Source: Pedobacter sp. R20-19
GTDB taxonomy: Bacteria; Bacteroidota; Bacteroidia; Sphingobacteriales; Sphingobacteriaceae
Direction of reading: 5' to 3'
NCBI RefSeq assembly: GCF_000708265.2
Contig: NZ_JCKI01000002.1
Coordinates: forward strand, 496,001-560,000
DNA length: 64,000 nucleotides
Shown here one piece after another: positions 61,038 to 64,000 of this stretch. Below the pieces are notes generated by a model, which saw only the letters and a program-made list of their open reading frames with translations, was not told where the DNA came from and did no database searches. Every line of letters starts with the position of its first letter. The stretch's first letter is position 1. Both the position numbers and the translations under genes were made by a program.

Positions 61038-61416
61038 GGTTAATTATTTATTAAAGAGTTATTGTTATTTAGATCGAATGATGAGAATGTGTGAAAAGGT
61101 TAGGTAAGATTTCTATTTTTACTAAAATATAAACATTATGCAACTTTAATATGAAAAAAGTTACAAATACTTAAATCTAGCATTTATAGTGTTTGCCAGT
61201 ATTATTGATAGTTGCTTCAAATATTAGAACGGTTTAAATTATCGTGTTTTTTAAACCCTTTAGCTGTCGCATGCATGCCGCGTGTGCGTTATTTTATCAG
61301 GCGTTAAAAAGACTAATATTTACCTGCAAGAGTTTAATAGACCTTAACTTTACAAAGGCTTTCACACGCACGCAGCATGAGTGAGCCAGGAAGTAGGTCA
61401 GTAACTTTTTTAGAGA
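61038..61416. other. 379-bp gap with CACACGCGGCATGCATGCG inverted repeat
   Basis: There is no gene. The sequence 61268-61286, read on the minus strand, matches 58024-58042 at 17 of 19 positions. A looser direct-orientation relative (CACACGCACGCAGCATG) begins at 61363. The remainder is AT-rich and holds the NACHT promoter region, with no clear TAnnTTTG box. Confidence 0.5.
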
Positions 61417-61710
61417 TTACTCAAACTGTTCTTCGACATTAGCTAAAATTTCACAATCACAATAACAGCTGCGTTCAGCCAACCAGTTTAAAACAATCTC
61501 TGGATTTGATATTTTATGGCTTATCAAAAAAGCCTTCGTTAGGTTATTGGTATCATCACAGCCATTTTCTTCCAACTCCTGATCAAGATAATCAAATAAA
61601 AGTTCAAAAAAATGCCTTTCCATGGGTAAGCTTTGATCAAATGCTTGTTGCTCTTTTTTCTGCAACTCATTTAATATTTCTTTTCTTCTTTCTTTTTCGT
61701 CTTTGTTCAT
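61417..61710 (-). CDS. DUF2695 family protein
   Basis: 97 aa. A charged N-terminal helix (KDEKERRKEILNELQKKEQQ) is followed by MERHFFELLFDYLDQELEEN, GCDDTNNLTKAFL and the Cys pair YCDCEILANVEEQFE, the pattern I recall as DUF2695. Function unknown; the CDC motif may bind metal. Single gene. Confidence 0.7.
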   Translation of the reverse strand: MNKDEKERRKEILNELQKKEQQAFDQSLPMERHFFELLFDYLDQELEENGCDDTNNLTKAFLISHKISNPEIVLNWLAERSCYCDCEILANVEEQFE

Positions 61711-61881
61711 ATCAATTGTTTTTATTATAGGGTACTTTTTGATGGGAAATTGAGGCTGAAATGCCTTATTAATTTAGAATTTAAATGGTGCTCATACCTC
61801 AGCCAGTTTACTAATTCATTATCGTCGTAACTAGATAACCAATCTGCAAAATAGCAGTTTCTGATGATTTATTTTTAGTGC

Positions 61882-61912
61882 TTTACAAGTAAGGGCAAAA
61901 AGCTTAAATTTG
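61882..61912 (+). promoter_or_regulatory. Promoter of the EVE-domain gene
   Basis: TTTA (61882-61885), 19-nt spacer and TAAATTTG (61905-61912) fit the Bacteroidota -33/-7 pattern. The box is 19 nt before the ATG at 61932. Confidence 0.5.
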
Positions 61913-61931
61913 TGGCTTAAAATTACCTTAC

Positions 61932-62336
61932 ATGAACCATTGGTTAGTAAAATCAGAACCTTTTAAATACAGCTGGGATAAATTTAATGAAGATGGCCGC
62001 ACCTTTTGGGATGGCGTTCGGAATTATCAGGCTAGAAATAACCTTAGGGAAATGAAAGAAGGCGATTTGGTGCTTTACTACCACAGCAATGAAGGCAAAA
62101 ATGTAGTGGGCGTAGCGAAGGTGGTAAAAGAATCTTATCAAGACCCAACTACTGATGATAAAAACTGGGTAGTAGTAGATTTAGTGCCTGTAGAATCATT
62201 AAAAAATCCGGTTACGTTAGAGCAAATTAAAGCTGAACCTAGCTTATCTGATATCTCTTTGGTTCGCCAGGGCCGTTTATCGGTAATGCCTTTAAAAGCA
62301 ACAGAATTTGATAAAATATTGGAAATGGGAAGTTAA
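61932..62336 (+). CDS. EVE domain protein
   Basis: 134 aa forming a single EVE (PUA-like) domain: MNHWLVKSEPFKYSWDKF, FWDGVRNYQARNNLREMKEG, DLVLYYHSNEGKNVVGVAKV and LVRQGRLSVMPL. EVE domains, relatives of YTH and thymocyte nuclear protein 1, read modified bases and occur both as housekeeping proteins and in modification-dependent restriction. Here there is no nuclease partner, so a housekeeping role, perhaps with tRNA or modified DNA, is more likely. Confidence 0.9.
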   Translation: MNHWLVKSEPFKYSWDKFNEDGRTFWDGVRNYQARNNLREMKEGDLVLYYHSNEGKNVVGVAKVVKESYQDPTTDDKNWVVVDLVPVESLKNPVTLEQIKAEPSLSDISLVRQGRLSVMPLKATEFDKILEMGS

Positions 62337-62342
62337 AATCCT

Positions 62343-63533
62343 TTAAGCCGTAGGGATTTCTTCTGTTTTGGTTTTGCTCAACGTAATACCTAAAGTCATC
62401 ACAATGCTGGTACCCAACACCACGAGGAATAGAAAAGAAGGCCCAACCTCAGGAATTTTTAGCGAATTAGGCAGATTAAAATATAGTAAAATACTAATTA
62501 ATCCACGAGGCGCAATATAAGCTATAGGGGTAAGTGCGCCTTTTTTGAACACCTTCAAAAAGAAAAACCGTACGGCGAAAATGGTTACCAAAATAAAAAA
62601 ACCATTGGCCAGTACGGGCTTGTCATTAAGCTCGCTAATGTTCATGGTGAAACCAAATATCACAAAGAAAAAGGTTCTTAAAATAAAGGCACTTTCGGCA
62701 GAGAGTTGGTAAAGTTGCGATAAATCTGCAGAAAGGTTTTTATAAAGAAATACTCCTCTGAACCATGCATTCTGGATGGTATCTGCATTGTTTAGAAATA
62801 ATCCGGTACTTAGAATTAACACCAGCGAAGATAAATGGTACGATTGGCCAATGGCATAAACCAGGATTAGGATAGATATAATGAGGAAGAACTTTATGTG
62901 GTGCACCAGTTTCCCCATTATATAAAGCAGCACCACGCAAGCAATCGCCGATAATAAAACGATTAAAAAAGTGCTTAACCCTAAGCCAATAAAGGCAGAT
63001 GTGGTGATGGAGTGGTTGGTAATGGCGAAATTGAAAATGATAATGCCAAGGATATCTGAAAAGGAAGATTCATAAATTACAAACTCCCGGTCTTGTTTCC
63101 CTAGTGCCGCTGCAGAGGGGATGGCAATGGCCGAACTGATTACACTAAACGGAATGGCATTGGCAATACAGGTATATAAATCTTTATGGGTAATCTGGTA
63201 AATAATCAGCGTGATGATGGTTGCTGTTCCCAGTAGAATGGTTAATGCAGAGAAGAAAGCGCTTTTTATAATTTTATTTTTTTCGCGATCGTACTTCAGT
63301 TCCAGCGATCCCTCAAAAACAATCAGGATTAAACCTACGGTTCCGAGTGTGGGTAAAATGGAGAGGAAATTAAAAGTCTGGATTTTAAGGTAATCGACCA
63401 GAAACCGCAGGCCAATGCCCAGTAACAACAGTAATAAAACCGATGGTACTTTGGTTTTACTGGCCACCAAATCAAACAGATAGGAAAAGATCACTAATCC
63501 GCTTAAAATAATAAGTATGGTATATGTAGTCAT
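62343..63533 (-). CDS. Cation:proton antiporter (CPA-type Na+/H+ exchanger)
   Basis: 396 aa from ATG 63533 (MTTYTILIILSGLVIFSYLF) with about twelve membrane helices. It has the CPA core VGLILIVFEGSLELK, SSAIAIPSAAALG, ESSFSDILGIIIFNFAI (the ion-site Asp in the SD motif) and YIAPRGLISILLYFNLP. The longer frame to 63569 adds 12 residues and is less likely. It works in pH or sodium homeostasis. Convergent with the EVE gene. Confidence 0.85.
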   Translation of the reverse strand: MTTYTILIILSGLVIFSYLFDLVASKTKVPSVLLLLLLGIGLRFLVDYLKIQTFNFLSILPTLGTVGLILIVFEGSLELKYDREKNKIIKSAFFSALTILLGTATIITLIIYQITHKDLYTCIANAIPFSVISSAIAIPSAAALGKQDREFVIYESSFSDILGIIIFNFAITNHSITTSAFIGLGLSTFLIVLLSAIACVVLLYIMGKLVHHIKFFLIISILILVYAIGQSYHLSSLVLILSTGLFLNNADTIQNAWFRGVFLYKNLSADLSQLYQLSAESAFILRTFFFVIFGFTMNISELNDKPVLANGFFILVTIFAVRFFFLKVFKKGALTPIAYIAPRGLISILLYFNLPNSLKIPEVGPSFLFLVVLGTSIVMTLGITLSKTKTEEIPTA

Positions 63534-63602
63534 ATTTTGAGCGAATGGTAAGCTGCTAAAATAAGACAAACAGTTTAACCTGAAAGAAGTTTGATGTAAA
63601 AT

Positions 63603-64000
63603 TTAGGCTTTAAAGAAGAGGGCCTTGAGTTCGCTGGCATCATCCGGATTCATTTTTCCGCCTAAAACCAGTCGCAATTGTCTGCGGCGTAAGGCGCCAT
63701 TAAAAAGTTCGAGTTCTTCTGGCGTTTCCGGAATGAGTTCGGGTACGGGGATGGTTCTGGCGCTTTGATCAAGCGCTACAAAAGTGTAATAAGCCTCATT
63801 GCTTTTTTGGCGGGCACCACTTGGAATGTTCTCTGCCCAAACATCTAAACGTACTTCTACAGAGGTATTAAAAGCTCGGGTTACCTTGGCTTCAATGGTA
63901 ATTACATCACCCAGTTTAATGGGATGTTTAAAAGATACATTATCTACAGAAGCGGTAACCACAATCCGGTTGCAATGTTTTTGAGCCGAAATCGCCGCCG
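63603..64000 (-). CDS. Acyl-CoA thioesterase (hotdog fold), 5' end outside window
   Basis: The frame is open to the window edge: AAISAQKHCNRIVVTASVDN followed by FKHPIKLGDVITIEAKVTR and SVEVRLDVWAEN. This is the YciA/Acot-type hotdog domain, whose family start (GGxxLxxMDE) lies beyond position 64000. The tail after PVPELIPETPEE carries NGALRRRQLRL, common in Bacteroidota members. An internal GTG at 63962 is not the true start. It hydrolyses acyl-CoA to free acid and CoA. Confidence 0.88.
   Translation of the reverse strand, partial: AAISAQKHCNRIVVTASVDNVSFKHPIKLGDVITIEAKVTRAFNTSVEVRLDVWAENIPSGARQKSNEAYYTFVALDQSARTIPVPELIPETPEELELFNGALRRRQLRLVLGGKMNPDDASELKALFFKA

Noticed and set aside
61932..62336. 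Modification-dependent restriction system based on the EVE domain
   Set aside because: The EVE protein has no fused or adjacent nuclease; neighbours are DUF2695 and an antiporter.

Overview
The window looks like a chromosomal segment from a Bacteroidota bacterium of the Sphingobacteriaceae, most likely Pedobacter or a close relative. The evidence is moderate-to-low GC, TAnnTTTG-type -7 promoter motifs, few Shine-Dalgarno sequences, SPII lipoproteins, PL1/DUF1080 carbohydrate genes, LytTR and TPR-HTH regulators, and family-typical proteins throughout. Genus is inferred from protein style only. No rRNA, tRNA, CRISPR array, prophage or insertion-sequence transposase was seen.

Layout. 0-20 kb is mostly housekeeping: a glycosyltransferase cut by the left edge, dapD, an S4 RNA-binding protein, EcsC, guanine deaminase, an OmpH/Skp-like lipoprotein, gyrB, truA, a diadenylate-cyclase-like protein, YchJ, an esterase, a minus-strand operon (AI-2E permease, DoxX, mazG, unknown), aldo/keto reductase, mnmD, YjbR, DinB, DUF2625 and an M13 peptidase. 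20-25 kb holds a Zn/Cd-type P-type ATPase and three tandem Uma2 paralogues that appear almost leaderless. 25-35 kb holds valS, a four-gene cluster of the 3-keto-glycoside type (TIM-barrel isomerase, two Tat-type Gfo/Idh/MocA oxidoreductases, double-DUF1080 hydrolase), an HsdR_N-like protein and holA. 35-37.6 kb carries a PL1 pectate lyase and a secreted-protein gene broken by one in-frame TAA.

37.7-46.7 kb is a coherent metabolic unit. A LytS-like kinase and LytTR regulator diverge from an operon of porin, DctA-type symporter, PEP carboxykinase, a second divergent symporter and malate:quinone oxidoreductase. I read this as C4-dicarboxylate uptake feeding quinone-linked malate oxidation and gluconeogenesis.

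47-58 kb is accessory. A TPR/LuxR-type regulator diverges from a five-gene operon (DUF4870, secreted protein, DUF6985-like, SUFU domain, unknown) that looks like an immunity-gene neighbourhood. The shared intergenic region has four GTAGAC boxes spaced 11, 22 and 11 bp. A bimodular glycosyltransferase follows, then about 0.9 kb of three tandem 290-bp palindrome-rich units, a 170-aa unknown protein whose start codon lies inside interleaved inverted repeats (a possible RNA switch), and a minisatellite of about 19 x 21 bp with a higher-order 252-bp period. A lone bacterial NACHT (NLR-like) gene, probably anti-phage, is bracketed by a 17/19 inverted repeat. The right end returns to ordinary genes: DUF2695, EVE domain, Na+/H+ antiporter and an acyl-CoA thioesterase cut by the window edge.

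Dispersed palindromic elements (CGTCATGCTGA..., CGTCATTGCGAGG..., AAAGC/GAAAG-rich) occur in many intergenic gaps. The most novel-looking signals are the GTAGAC operator with its operon, the interleaved hairpins at 57.3-57.4 kb between two different repeat arrays, the dicarboxylate/PEPCK operon, and the in-frame stop at 37.02 kb.
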